Assembly: GCA_017557785.1 (NCBI GenBank)
Contig: JAFYYA010000086.1
Location: 85,270-149,269, forward strand
DNA length: 64,000 nt
Source: Salinivirgaceae bacterium
GTDB lineage: Bacteria; Bacteroidota; Bacteroidia; Bacteroidales; SZUA-534
Direction: 5' to 3'
The translations under genes and the position numbers were made by a program. Shown in pieces: positions 57,201 through 64,000 of the stretch (position 1 is the first letter of the stretch; each line of letters opens with the position of its first letter). The notes under the pieces are model-generated. The model did not search any database. It was given only the letters and a program-made list of their open reading frames with translations, and was not told the DNA's origin.

Positions 57201-57392
57201 AAAGAATTAACACAAAAAGTGTTTATCCAGAATGCACGTTGCTTCGTATCATTGGATGACTTCTTTACAATTACCAAGTATCCAGGTCTTGATCCGGAAA
57301 CCGCAAACAACGGTGCCAATGGTCCTGGTATGGATTTAGGCCAATATCCAACAATGCGTAAAATCGTATTTGGTGTTAATCTTAAATTCTAA
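54282..57392 (+). CDS. SusC/RagA-family TonB-linked outer-membrane transporter
   Basis: A 1036-residue SusC-like porin that imports oligosaccharides with its SusD lid. The signal peptide (MKMSLKSAVLALPMLLFSAGVFAQ) is followed by a carboxypeptidase-D-like domain (HEVKGKVLDEESNPIPGANV...SFVGYTTEEV). The SusC box DEVVVVGYGVQRKSDVTGA and plug segments (IRVRGVSSNQ, MEVLKDAASAAVYGAQAGNGVILITTK) come next. The barrel ends GVNLKF. No FecR-interacting extension is present. susD follows after 18 bases. The substrate is unknown; the nearby arabinofuranosidase makes an arabinan-type glycan plausible. Confidence 0.95.
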   Translation: MKMSLKSAVLALPMLLFSAGVFAQAHEVKGKVLDEESNPIPGANVMIKGTTTGTITTGTGEFQLNASDGDVLAISFVGYTTEEVTVNGSGPYNVSLLPDLVGLDEVVVVGYGVQRKSDVTGAIATVNEEALKNRSTTDAGAALQGKAAGVQIISNSGKPGEGAQIRVRGVSSNQTSNSNLSPLLIVDGLIVDNIQYLDPSMIESMEVLKDAASAAVYGAQAGNGVILITTKNGSKSKGNGTINYDGKWTLQSLGNVPELLNAKEFVEWMRYLGQKVDDDMAKAASTYGWDTNTDTDWMKEYFENTWAKQHTLSVTGGNEKGNYFASISYVNQDGIVKGHKDVYERLTAQLNGEYKIKDWLKVGNNTSIEKWSSRGVSERGYGSAFQTLLMMDPLTPTHWSSPDQFITDMKKKYDEAMADGSDTTYRFYSDKDGFYATSYFNTRQNGGNPFVQRDRAFQTDGGISVRGSIHADFTPVKWLTYTTRFGYRLANSTSHNWGEPYYMNSKANSEGFSISANANTSIYYMWENFLNFNKTFASVHNVTAMLGMSFTENSNDNVSASASGKNIMNSYKDNYRYVSQVNKNPETSKSIGNQPSLHRNMSYFGRAGYSFNDRYNLQFILRADAFDTSKLDKDHRWGKFPSVSAGWTISNEEFIRNNISSDILSYMKLRASWGRNGNISVLSGYPYKTGISENSTYYQNDNGTIINGSAPSGVANPELTWETSDQVDVGMDFRFLSNRLSLGIDYYNKKTKDLLFNVTTPSEAGSLSTTINGGEILNTGIEIEATWRDKVNDFNYSISANMATLKNKATYLTPLMGEYQSGSSVGGSNYCTLTTRFKEGEPVWYMHGYKYIGLDENGNGKFADLNGDDVVDEHDQTNVGYGNPKVTYGLTINLDYKGIDFLLFGTGAAGRDIYYGLYYEGYNNISKYFYDEMKSGNLPKDIANSKMYWSSDAVVFNGSYFKIKQIQLGYTLPKELTQKVFIQNARCFVSLDDFFTITKYPGLDPETANNGANGPGMDLGQYPTMRKIVFGVNLKF

Positions 57393-57410
57393 TTTTAACA
57401 ATTAAAGAAT

Positions 57411-59273
57411 ATGAAAATGAATAAAATAAAATATGCACTTTTTATTGGTGCCAGTTTGTTTACCGTATCCTGCAGTCAGGACCTGCTCGATATTCCGCAA
57501 AAAGCATCTACTACTGCCGATGAATTTTTTGCAAAAGAAGATGCTGCCCAATCACTTTTAATAAGCTGCTATGCAGAAATGACAGACCGTATTGCAGCGG
57601 CTGGGTTCGATGGCGCTTGGTTTGGCAGCCCATTCCTGATGATTGTGAATTATTCTGCAGATGATGTGTTCTCAGCCGGTAAGGACATTACAGACCACTT
57701 TGATATGCGTGTGTTCGACGAGTTCCGCTATGATACGCAGAATTCTATGTTGAAAGTTACTTACAACAGGTTGTACAAAGTGATTTTCATGTGCAACCAG
57801 CTTAAGGCAAACATTGTTGGCGACACTCCCGCTAAAAAAACTGCTATTGCAGAAGCACGCGTTATGAGTGCCTATTGCCACATGATGGCTGCTATAATTT
57901 TTAACAATCCGCCAATGGTTCCAGAAATGACTACTGACTATGTTAAGAATGCCGAAAGTCAGGAACAGATACTTAAATGGTGTATTGATGAATGCGAAGC
58001 TGCCATGCCAGACTTGAATGAGCGCAACGGCTCTTCTGACAAGGAAGGTTGCTATAGAGTAACTGTAGGTTTTGCTCAGTTTGTTGCAGGCAAAAGCGCA
58101 ATGTTCATGGGCGATTGGGCTACAGCCGAGAAATATTTAAAACCGCTTTGCGAATCACCGAATTATGCTTTGATTCCTAACTACCGCGATTTGACACATA
58201 TTGAAGGCGACGGTTCAGCTGAGAAAATATTTGAATGTAATATTGTTGAAAACCCAGATGCTAGCAATGAAATGTTGCGCGGTGGCTGGATGGCAACTAA
58301 TGTTATCAGTTGGCGTGCTGATGATCTGCCGACAATACCTAATATTATGGGTGTTGCTGGTGGTTGGGGCGGTGGTGCCATCAATGACCAGTTTGCAGAA
58401 AAAATGTATGCTCACGAACCAAACAGCCAACGTCGTATAGCAACATTCCTTACACCAGATGAGATTCTATATGACGAAACCCTTTGCGGCTGGCCGAGTG
58501 ATGATTATACTTATCAGCTTGCGTCAGATAAAGAAAAGGCTGATACGACAATCGTAAAGTATAAATTAGGAGAAGATGGTATCTCGTATGTAGCAGAAGA
58601 TAAAGATAAAAAAGATGGTACCCATGTAAGAGATTATTCTAAACCAAAGACTAAAGAAGATAAGCAAAAAGATCCGGATCGTGGTATTAATAACCCGAAT
58701 GGAGCTTACTCTCGTTGCGAATACATGGCAGTTAAAAAAATGACTTATCCAACAGAGAAATCGTCTCGTTTCGATGCGAATTTGACAAACTTCACTATAG
58801 CACGTTTAGGCGAGGCCTATCTGCTCTATGCTGAGGCTTGCTTAAGGAATGGTCACACTGCAGAAGGTAAGACATATCTTAATAAAATTCAGGAACGTGC
58901 CGGTGCACCTGTAACCGATCTTACTTTGGAAACATTGATGGATGAGAAACAATATGAATTGTGGTTCGAAGGTTGCCGATTCTTTGATTTGGTTCGCTGG
59001 AACAAACAAGACGGTCTTGATATTAAGGCAAAATTTGATGCCGTAACCGACAACATGCCTTTCTTGTATGATTTGTTCTTTGTCCCGGAAGGAAATGATT
59101 TGTATGACGCAAAATACTATCATAAAGAACATAAGTTTGTTTCTAAAATTCACCATCCATTGGCTGAGGGTAATGTTACAAATCGCTTTACTGTAGGTAA
59201 ACATGAGTATTTCCCGTTCCCGGAAGATGCTCTTAACCTTAACCCTGAGCTCGTGCAGCATGAAAATTGGTAA
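57411..59273 (+). CDS. SusD/RagB-family glycan-binding lipoprotein
   Basis: The 620-residue lipoprotein forms the surface lid on its SusC partner. The signal has lipobox TVSCS; an alternative start is the next ATG at 57417. The N-terminal SusD region (LLDIPQKASTTADEFFAKEDAAQSL) and TPR-like helices follow. RLGEAYLLYAEACLRNGHTAEGKTYLNKIQERAGAP (key residues) and the C-terminal LWFEGCRFFDLVRW motif are classic SusD. Residues 380-420 contain a Lys/Asp-rich low-complexity insertion (EDKDKKDGTHVRDYSKPKTK). It ends in a strong terminator. Confidence 0.95.
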   Translation: MKMNKIKYALFIGASLFTVSCSQDLLDIPQKASTTADEFFAKEDAAQSLLISCYAEMTDRIAAAGFDGAWFGSPFLMIVNYSADDVFSAGKDITDHFDMRVFDEFRYDTQNSMLKVTYNRLYKVIFMCNQLKANIVGDTPAKKTAIAEARVMSAYCHMMAAIIFNNPPMVPEMTTDYVKNAESQEQILKWCIDECEAAMPDLNERNGSSDKEGCYRVTVGFAQFVAGKSAMFMGDWATAEKYLKPLCESPNYALIPNYRDLTHIEGDGSAEKIFECNIVENPDASNEMLRGGWMATNVISWRADDLPTIPNIMGVAGGWGGGAINDQFAEKMYAHEPNSQRRIATFLTPDEILYDETLCGWPSDDYTYQLASDKEKADTTIVKYKLGEDGISYVAEDKDKKDGTHVRDYSKPKTKEDKQKDPDRGINNPNGAYSRCEYMAVKKMTYPTEKSSRFDANLTNFTIARLGEAYLLYAEACLRNGHTAEGKTYLNKIQERAGAPVTDLTLETLMDEKQYELWFEGCRFFDLVRWNKQDGLDIKAKFDAVTDNMPFLYDLFFVPEGNDLYDAKYYHKEHKFVSKIHHPLAEGNVTNRFTVGKHEYFPFPEDALNLNPELVQHENW

Positions 59274-59298
59274 TAAATAATTAGAGACCAATATTTTA

Positions 59299-59330
59299 AA
59301 AGGGAGTATCCGTTGGGTACTCCCTTTTTG
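59299..59330 (+). terminator. Terminator after susD
   Basis: AAAGGGAGTA (59299-59308) pairs perfectly with TACTCCCTTT (59318-59327), 9-base loop, then TTGTTTT. Confidence 0.92.
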
Positions 59331-59411
59331 TTTTAAACAAATAGCTTATGAAACAATTTGGTTATAGAATGACAATTAACCGAAAAGTCGTTCCTATTGT
59401 TTGACAGAATG

Positions 59412-59451
59412 AATCCGGTGAACAGATAATCGATTATCCAATTCACCGATT
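59412..59451. promoter_or_regulatory. Nested palindrome in the convergent spacer
   Basis: Outer arms AATCCGGTGAA (59412-59422) and TTCACCGATT (59442-59451) pair with one bulge. Inside is a perfect 14-base palindrome GATAATCGATTATC (59425-59438). There is no T-run, so it is not an obvious terminator. It might be a protein-binding site or a mobile repeat remnant. Confidence 0.45.
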
Positions 59452-59522
59452 ACGCGAAACGGTGTGAAACACAAATATGAGTCACTTGCCTAAAAAATAG
59501 TTAGATGTAAAACTTAAGCCAA

Positions 59523-60977
59523 CTATTTGTATGATACGCTATTGCGCCGGCTGCCGTAAATCATTGATTCTACCAGATTTGCATTGTATCGGGTGGGGGC
59601 AATGCAAAAATCAGGCAAGTTATACGATTTCAGCTCTTCGTCGTAGTGTTGGCGCGGATTGCGCTGTGGCAATGCAAAGGCCTTGGCGGCATTGCCGTTA
59701 TCGTCAATGTGGGCAATGTAGAGCAACGAGAAATAACCATCGTCGCGGCGCGAGGTGAATACTATCCAGCGTGAGTTTGACGACCAATTGTGGAACGATT
59801 CAGCATCGTTTGAATTTGCCAATGTTAAGGGATGCATCTCTTTCGTTTCCAAGTTATAAAGCCAAAGGTCGGCTTCGGGATGCCAAATTGAGAATTGTCC
59901 GTAATCGGCCATTGTGAAAAGAATGTATTTACCATCGTACGAAGGACGTGTCCAGGCAATAGACTTGTCTTGGCTGCGCAAGTCGAGCAGCGTGTCAACT
60001 GATTGACCGAACGCTCCGGCTTCTGCATCAAAACTTATTGCACAAAGCACATATTTCGCTGTTTCGGTTTCATTGGGCAGATTGCATGGAGCAGACGAAG
60101 TGTAGTACATAGTTTTTCCGTCGGGCGAAAATGTCGGGGCAGTTTCGTACCAATCGGTTTTAAGCAGTGGCGATGTTATCAGCTGCTTATTGTCGATGTC
60201 GAGAATGGCAATATCGGAGCCATCGTCGTAAACTTCGAGCTTCTTTTTATTAAGCATAAAATATACTTGCTTGGTGGCGTTTTGGCTGTATCCCACGTAG
60301 CGTCCGCTTGGGTGCCAATAGGTATAAACGCATGGAAGGTCAGCCGAAGTGGGCTTCAGATTGAAGGCTTCGTAGTTGTCGCCGCGCCTGATAACAGTGG
60401 CACCATGCTCTCCGCGATAATGTGTGCTTGAGATTTGGGTATTGCAGTGGTTTGAAGTGTGACAGTTCATGCAGCCGCCTTCAATTTGCGAACCAGCGTA
60501 AATAACATCAACATCGAAATTCGAAAGGTTGCGCTCGTATAGCCCCATATCGCTAAAAAAACCGTAGCCGGGAGCTATTAACCGGTAATGCACGCCATAA
60601 TCGATACTGTCTGGGCTGATGTAGATTGAGAATGGCTTGAATGTTACCCACTTATCGTTTTTCAGCAGACTGACGGAAACTGTTAAACTGTCGCCAATAT
60701 TACTGTTCAGCAGTTTGTGCCATTTGCCAATATTTATATCGATACTTTGTTGTGCCGAGCAGGTTAGTTCGGATTCCTTTCCTTTGAATGTTACACTGAG
60801 AGCCTGAGCGGATGAGTCGCAACTCTGAAAATTGAGCGGAGCAATATTCGCTGGCACAGTTACAAAAGTATAGTCGGGGTATATTTGTGGCAGTGTATCT
60901 ACAAATTCGGCATTTTGCGGTTCGTAGCGGCTGCACGATGCAAACAAAACTATTATTGGTATTAGTAAGTGTTTCAT
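59523..60977 (-). CDS. TolB-like propeller lipoprotein with one CxxCH haem motif
   Basis: The 484-residue protein has a lipoprotein signal (MKHLLIPIIVLFASC, lipobox LFASC). It contains WD40/PD40-like blades such as TYWHPSGRYVGYSQNA, ETAPTFSPDGKTMYYTS, WTRPSYDGKYILFTMAD and WSSNSRWIVFTSRRDDGY. One cytochrome-c motif CMNCH lies at about residue 168 in GGCMNCHTSNHCNT, which could bind one haem or, less likely, a metal. The ATG overlaps the upstream stop by 4 bases (ATGA), coupling it to the DUF6057-like membrane protein. Function is unknown; a periplasmic redox or sensing partner is a guess. Confidence 0.8.
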   Translation of the reverse strand: MKHLLIPIIVLFASCSRYEPQNAEFVDTLPQIYPDYTFVTVPANIAPLNFQSCDSSAQALSVTFKGKESELTCSAQQSIDINIGKWHKLLNSNIGDSLTVSVSLLKNDKWVTFKPFSIYISPDSIDYGVHYRLIAPGYGFFSDMGLYERNLSNFDVDVIYAGSQIEGGCMNCHTSNHCNTQISSTHYRGEHGATVIRRGDNYEAFNLKPTSADLPCVYTYWHPSGRYVGYSQNATKQVYFMLNKKKLEVYDDGSDIAILDIDNKQLITSPLLKTDWYETAPTFSPDGKTMYYTSSAPCNLPNETETAKYVLCAISFDAEAGAFGQSVDTLLDLRSQDKSIAWTRPSYDGKYILFTMADYGQFSIWHPEADLWLYNLETKEMHPLTLANSNDAESFHNWSSNSRWIVFTSRRDDGYFSLLYIAHIDDNGNAAKAFALPQRNPRQHYDEELKSYNLPDFCIAPTRYNANLVESMIYGSRRNSVSYK

Positions 60978-62734
60978 TGGTCGTTGGTTTTGTCAAACAA
61001 ATAGTACCAAACTGAGTTGCCGTAATCCTTTTGTAGCAGCAGTGCGGCATTTCGCTGGTTATTCTTTAAGGTGTTCATAAAGAAGTTGAACCGTTTTTTG
61101 GTTATGCTTGATATGTTGTATGGAATGTTGTTCATATCCTGATTCGACATTGCCCAGGCAAAAAGCACGGCTTCCTGGTAAACTGGCGGCAGCTCTGAAT
61201 AATGTTTGACGTAGTTTAAGAAATATTGTACAAACAGACTTATATTTTTATCAAGCAGCTGACTTATAAGAGCATAATCCCATGCCATACGGTTTTGCGG
61301 GTTGTGTCGCACTAACTCAACTATAATGTTGCCATAATTGTCGCTAGGCTGTAAGAAATCATCAGTCAATCTGTAGCTTCTTATTTCGCCATATTCGCTG
61401 TCTGCTTTATACTCTGCGTGATTTTGGCACTCATTCAGGCGTTGGGATGCCCACTCATCGTAAAAAAGTGTGTGTTGCAGCAGTCTAAGATATTTCTCCG
61501 CCGACTTCCAGTCGCGGTTAATCAGGTCGATTTCGGCCATGCGCTTAATGTATCGCACACTCAAGTAGTGGTTGGGTATTGCGCCAAGCGATTCGCTGTA
61601 ATGTCGGCGCGCAAGGTTTGTAAATCCCAAATAATAGAACACTTCGCCTGCCGATATACACATTGTGTGGTGGCGCATAAACGGAACAAAAAGGCTTGGC
61701 GATTTTTGCTGGTCAACTTCGAATGCACGTGTGGATAAAAGGTTTGTTTTGGCTAGTGCCAGATTCAGGTAGTTATGCTCTATTACCCAGACAGGCCGTT
61801 GTTTTTCGGCTGCTTTAATAATCTTCTTCCATTCTTTTTGGCGGGCCATACATGAGTATTCCAGAAGTTCCTCACGGTCGGGGTCGTAACATTTTTGAAT
61901 AGCTAGGTAACTGCCGCCCACAATCAGAATCAGCAGTACAACTGCAGAACTTGTTTTATTTATTTTTTTTGAGACTAGACCTGAAAACAAAATTGTGACA
62001 ACGGTTGCAAACACTGTCACATAAAGTGCTGTTGGAAATTCTGTAGGAATTCGCATATACCAAATTCCTTTGAGTAACGCATTCAGGCTGTGAGTGCCAA
62101 AAGTGTGTGCGATGATTGCCGCAATAAATACTGTAAGGCTGCTAAATGCCAATAATACTGCGGCTTTGGCTTTAATGCTTTTTGTTACAAGGTCGCAGGC
62201 GGCCGTGCAGAGTATGGTTATAAGCATTGCTGCCGTACCGGCCAAAAAATAAGCAACCAAGCCGACTGCGATGGTTGCGATTATATGTACATTGGCTCTT
62301 TTTATATTCAGCAAAAGGCAGACTAATGCTAATCCTATTACTATCGACACCAATGCAGTGAGCATGGTCTCAAAATAACCCATTACGCAGAGAGCGGCCA
62401 CCGACGGAATAAAACTTAATTCGAATCCGATGTTGCTTGATGTGATTCGGCGGATAATCTGGTAAGATAAAATCTGCACCAGAACTACTAATGCGGCAAC
62501 GATGGCGGCGCCGATGCTAGGGTTGACAAAGAATTGCACCAGGAATTGTGTTACATAGTCGGCCAGGCCACCAACTGTGCTTACAGAATTTTTGAAAAAT
62601 GTCGATGTAAACAGGAACATCTGCAATTCTTCGTGGTAGTTCATCAGTCCCCAGCACGCTAGACGCCAAAACAAAAACACAGCAATGAACCACGCCGAGA
62701 CTATTGCGATGCGAATTATTCTATTGTTATTCAT
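60974..62734 (-). CDS. DUF6057-like polytopic membrane protein
   Basis: The 586-residue protein has about ten hydrophobic segments in residues 1-275 (first IAIVSAWFIAVFLFWRLACW). A soluble C-terminal half of 300 residues is rich in helical pairs (NLARRHYSESLGAIPNHYLS, WKSAEKYLRLLQHTLF), like TPR units. The YHEE motif near residue 34 and overall layout resemble the DUF6057 family of Bacteroidales, whose function is unknown. It is the first gene of a two-gene operon with the haem-motif propeller lipoprotein. Confidence 0.75.
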   Translation of the reverse strand: MNNNRIIRIAIVSAWFIAVFLFWRLACWGLMNYHEELQMFLFTSTFFKNSVSTVGGLADYVTQFLVQFFVNPSIGAAIVAALVVLVQILSYQIIRRITSSNIGFELSFIPSVAALCVMGYFETMLTALVSIVIGLALVCLLLNIKRANVHIIATIAVGLVAYFLAGTAAMLITILCTAACDLVTKSIKAKAAVLLAFSSLTVFIAAIIAHTFGTHSLNALLKGIWYMRIPTEFPTALYVTVFATVVTILFSGLVSKKINKTSSAVVLLILIVGGSYLAIQKCYDPDREELLEYSCMARQKEWKKIIKAAEKQRPVWVIEHNYLNLALAKTNLLSTRAFEVDQQKSPSLFVPFMRHHTMCISAGEVFYYLGFTNLARRHYSESLGAIPNHYLSVRYIKRMAEIDLINRDWKSAEKYLRLLQHTLFYDEWASQRLNECQNHAEYKADSEYGEIRSYRLTDDFLQPSDNYGNIIVELVRHNPQNRMAWDYALISQLLDKNISLFVQYFLNYVKHYSELPPVYQEAVLFAWAMSNQDMNNIPYNISSITKKRFNFFMNTLKNNQRNAALLLQKDYGNSVWYYLFDKTNDQ

Positions 62735-62816
62735 TGTGTAATCTACAATTATAGTTACAACTGATTATTGCTTTTTGGCACAAAACACCACTTGCCAATG
62801 CAAATTTCCATTGTAA

Positions 62817-62824
62817 CAAAGATA
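62817..62824 (-). promoter_or_regulatory. Promoter of the DUF6057-like/propeller operon
   Basis: The minus strand reads TATCTTTG, an exact -7 element, about 85 bases before the ATG at 62734. A clear -33 TTTG is not seen. Confidence 0.5.
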
Positions 62825-62916
62825 GAAAACTGTAAGACTTTATCTGAATAAAGTTGCGCTTCTATGCAATGTTTCAACTTTTCGGCTTCCGAAAGCGCTT
62901 TATGTCCGAATTATTA

Positions 62917-62924
62917 TAATTTTG
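62917..62924 (+). promoter_or_regulatory. Promoter of the arabinofuranosidase gene
   Basis: TAATTTTG matches TAnnTTTG, with the start codon 43 bases further on. The -33 region is weak. Confidence 0.45.
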
Positions 62925-62966
62925 AAAATCAATAAAACACAATTATTATCAATAAAATCATTCGTA

Positions 62967-64000
62967 ATGAAACACTTAAGACTAATCTCAACATTGGGCG
63001 CAATGGCAGTTGCTATAACAGTTTCGGCTCAGAACAAAATTGTTTTGCACCCCGAAAACGCCAAACAAACCATCAGCAAAGACATCTACGGACATTTTGC
63101 CGAGCACCTGGGACACTGCATCTATGGCGGCATCTACGTTGGAGCTGACTCGAAGATTCCAAACACCAACGGATATCGAAACGATGTGGTTGATGCACTC
63201 AAAGCATTGAAAATTCCCGTGCTGCGCTGGCCGGGCGGTTGCTTTGCCGACACCTACCACTGGAAAGACGGTATTGGCCCGAAGGAGAAGCGTCCGTCGA
63301 TTATCAACACCAACTGGGGCGGTGTGACGGAAGACAACAGTTTCGGTACGCACGAGTTTCTCGATTTCTGCGAACTGCTTGGCTGCGACGCTTACGTGAA
63401 CCTGAACGTTGGTTCGGGCGATGTGCGCGAGGCTGCCGAATGGGTTGAGTATATCACTTCGTCAAACGAGAGCCCGATGACGCAATTGCGTAAGGAGAAC
63501 GGCCGCGAGGACCCGTGGAATGTGAAATATTTCGGTATCGGTAACGAGAACTGGGGCTGTGGCGGCAATATGGAGCCTGAATACTACGCCGACCTTTATC
63601 GACGTTTCGCTACCTTCTGCGGCGGCGCGCCTTATCGCATTGCCTGCGGTGCAACTGCCGACGACCCTAACTGGACCGAAGTTTTGATGAAAAAAACTGA
63701 AAAACAGCACAGTATCACACAAGGTTTGTCGCTGCACAAATACACATTGCCAATCAACACTTGGACTGGCTCGAAAGGCTCGGCAACCGATTTCAAGGAA
63801 GATTTGTGGTACTCGACCGTGAGCGAGGCGTGGGCAATGGACAGCCTTCTCGACTTGCACATTGCCATAATGCAGAAGTACGACCCCAACAACGAGGTTG
63901 GTGTGATTTTCGACGAGTGGGGCTGCTGGTACGATGTTGAGCCGGGCACCAATCCGGGATTTCTTTTCCAGCAGAACACAATGCGTGATGCCATTGTGGC
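62967..64000 (+). CDS. GH51 alpha-L-arabinofuranosidase (5' part)
   Basis: The gene starts at ATG 62967 and runs off the window after 344 codons without a stop. A signal peptide ([22 protein letters not shown]) precedes [10 protein letters not shown]-type residues (here [21 protein letters not shown]) typical of GH51. The acid/base Glu194 lies in [11 protein letters not shown] and the nucleophile Glu317 in [34 protein letters not shown] is also conserved. GH51 enzymes release terminal arabinofuranose from arabinan and arabinoxylan. It is divergent from the DUF6057-like operon. Confidence 0.95.
   Translation, partial: MKHLRLISTLGAMAVAITVSAQNKIVLHPENAKQTISKDIYGHFAEHLGHCIYGGIYVGADSKIPNTNGYRNDVVDALKALKIPVLRWPGGCFADTYHWKDGIGPKEKRPSIINTNWGGVTEDNSFGTHEFLDFCELLGCDAYVNLNVGSGDVREAAEWVEYITSSNESPMTQLRKENGREDPWNVKYFGIGNENWGCGGNMEPEYYADLYRRFATFCGGAPYRIACGATADDPNWTEVLMKKTEKQHSITQGLSLHKYTLPINTWTGSKGSATDFKEDLWYSTVSEAWAMDSLLDLHIAIMQKYDPNNEVGVIFDEWGCWYDVEPGTNPGFLFQQNTMRDAIV

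Overview
The window is a chromosomal segment of a Bacteroidota organism, most likely a member of the order Bacteroidales. The evidence is a fused str-S10-spc-alpha ribosomal cluster without tuf, Bacteroidota-type promoters (TAnnTTTG at -7), almost no Shine-Dalgarno sequences, a SusC/SusD pair, SusC-like and classical TonB-dependent receptors, and a protein with a type IX secretion system (T9SS) C-terminal sorting domain. I cannot name a genus. I see no insertion sequence, prophage or CRISPR array.

Layout. 1-3.7 kb: tRNA-Glu, rpsT, a small lipoprotein, and the convergent lysC-lysA operon of the aspartate/diaminopimelate pathway. 3.9-7.4 kb: a lipoprotein carboxylesterase, a GNAT acetyltransferase and a secreted protein with propeller-like strands. 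7.5-11.1 kb: a 5 x 21-bp tandem repeat, then a YfiR-like periplasmic protein followed by a TonB-dependent receptor. 11.25-28.3 kb: one long translation operon from rpsL through fusA, the S10 and spc genes, secY, infA, rpmJ, rpsM, rpsK, rpsD, rpoA and rplQ. The map gene usually found between secY and infA is absent. 28.3-29.6 kb: a DnaQ/PolB-like 3'-5' exonuclease and tmRNA (ssrA).

29.9-53.3 kb is the most unusual region: seven co-directional, overlapping or nearly abutting genes filling about 23 kb. In order they encode a small secreted protein, a probable outer-membrane barrel, a 1450-residue beta-rich protein, a fibronectin-III protein, a 2983-residue SprB-repeat filament with a T9SS sorting domain, and a 1606-residue protein. 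That last protein has a surface N-terminus, a fibronectin-III domain, an HExxH metallopeptidase and a C-terminal toxin-like domain. A 191-residue protein, coupled to it by an ATGA overlap, is a candidate immunity protein. Base composition drops sharply just after the peptidase module, the classic sign of an exchangeable toxin tip. I interpret the whole as a T9SS-linked surface appendage that carries a polymorphic toxin; this is inference.

53.3-64 kb: a 1-kb non-coding stretch with a GTAGAGACG inverted-repeat element, tRNA-Lys and a possible micro-ORF; a susC-susD nutrient uptake pair; a convergent operon of a DUF6057-like membrane protein and a propeller lipoprotein with one CxxCH haem motif; and the first 344 codons of a GH51 alpha-L-arabinofuranosidase that runs off the end. 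The arabinofuranosidase and SusCD suggest a plant-glycan-degrading gut or rumen lifestyle (inference).
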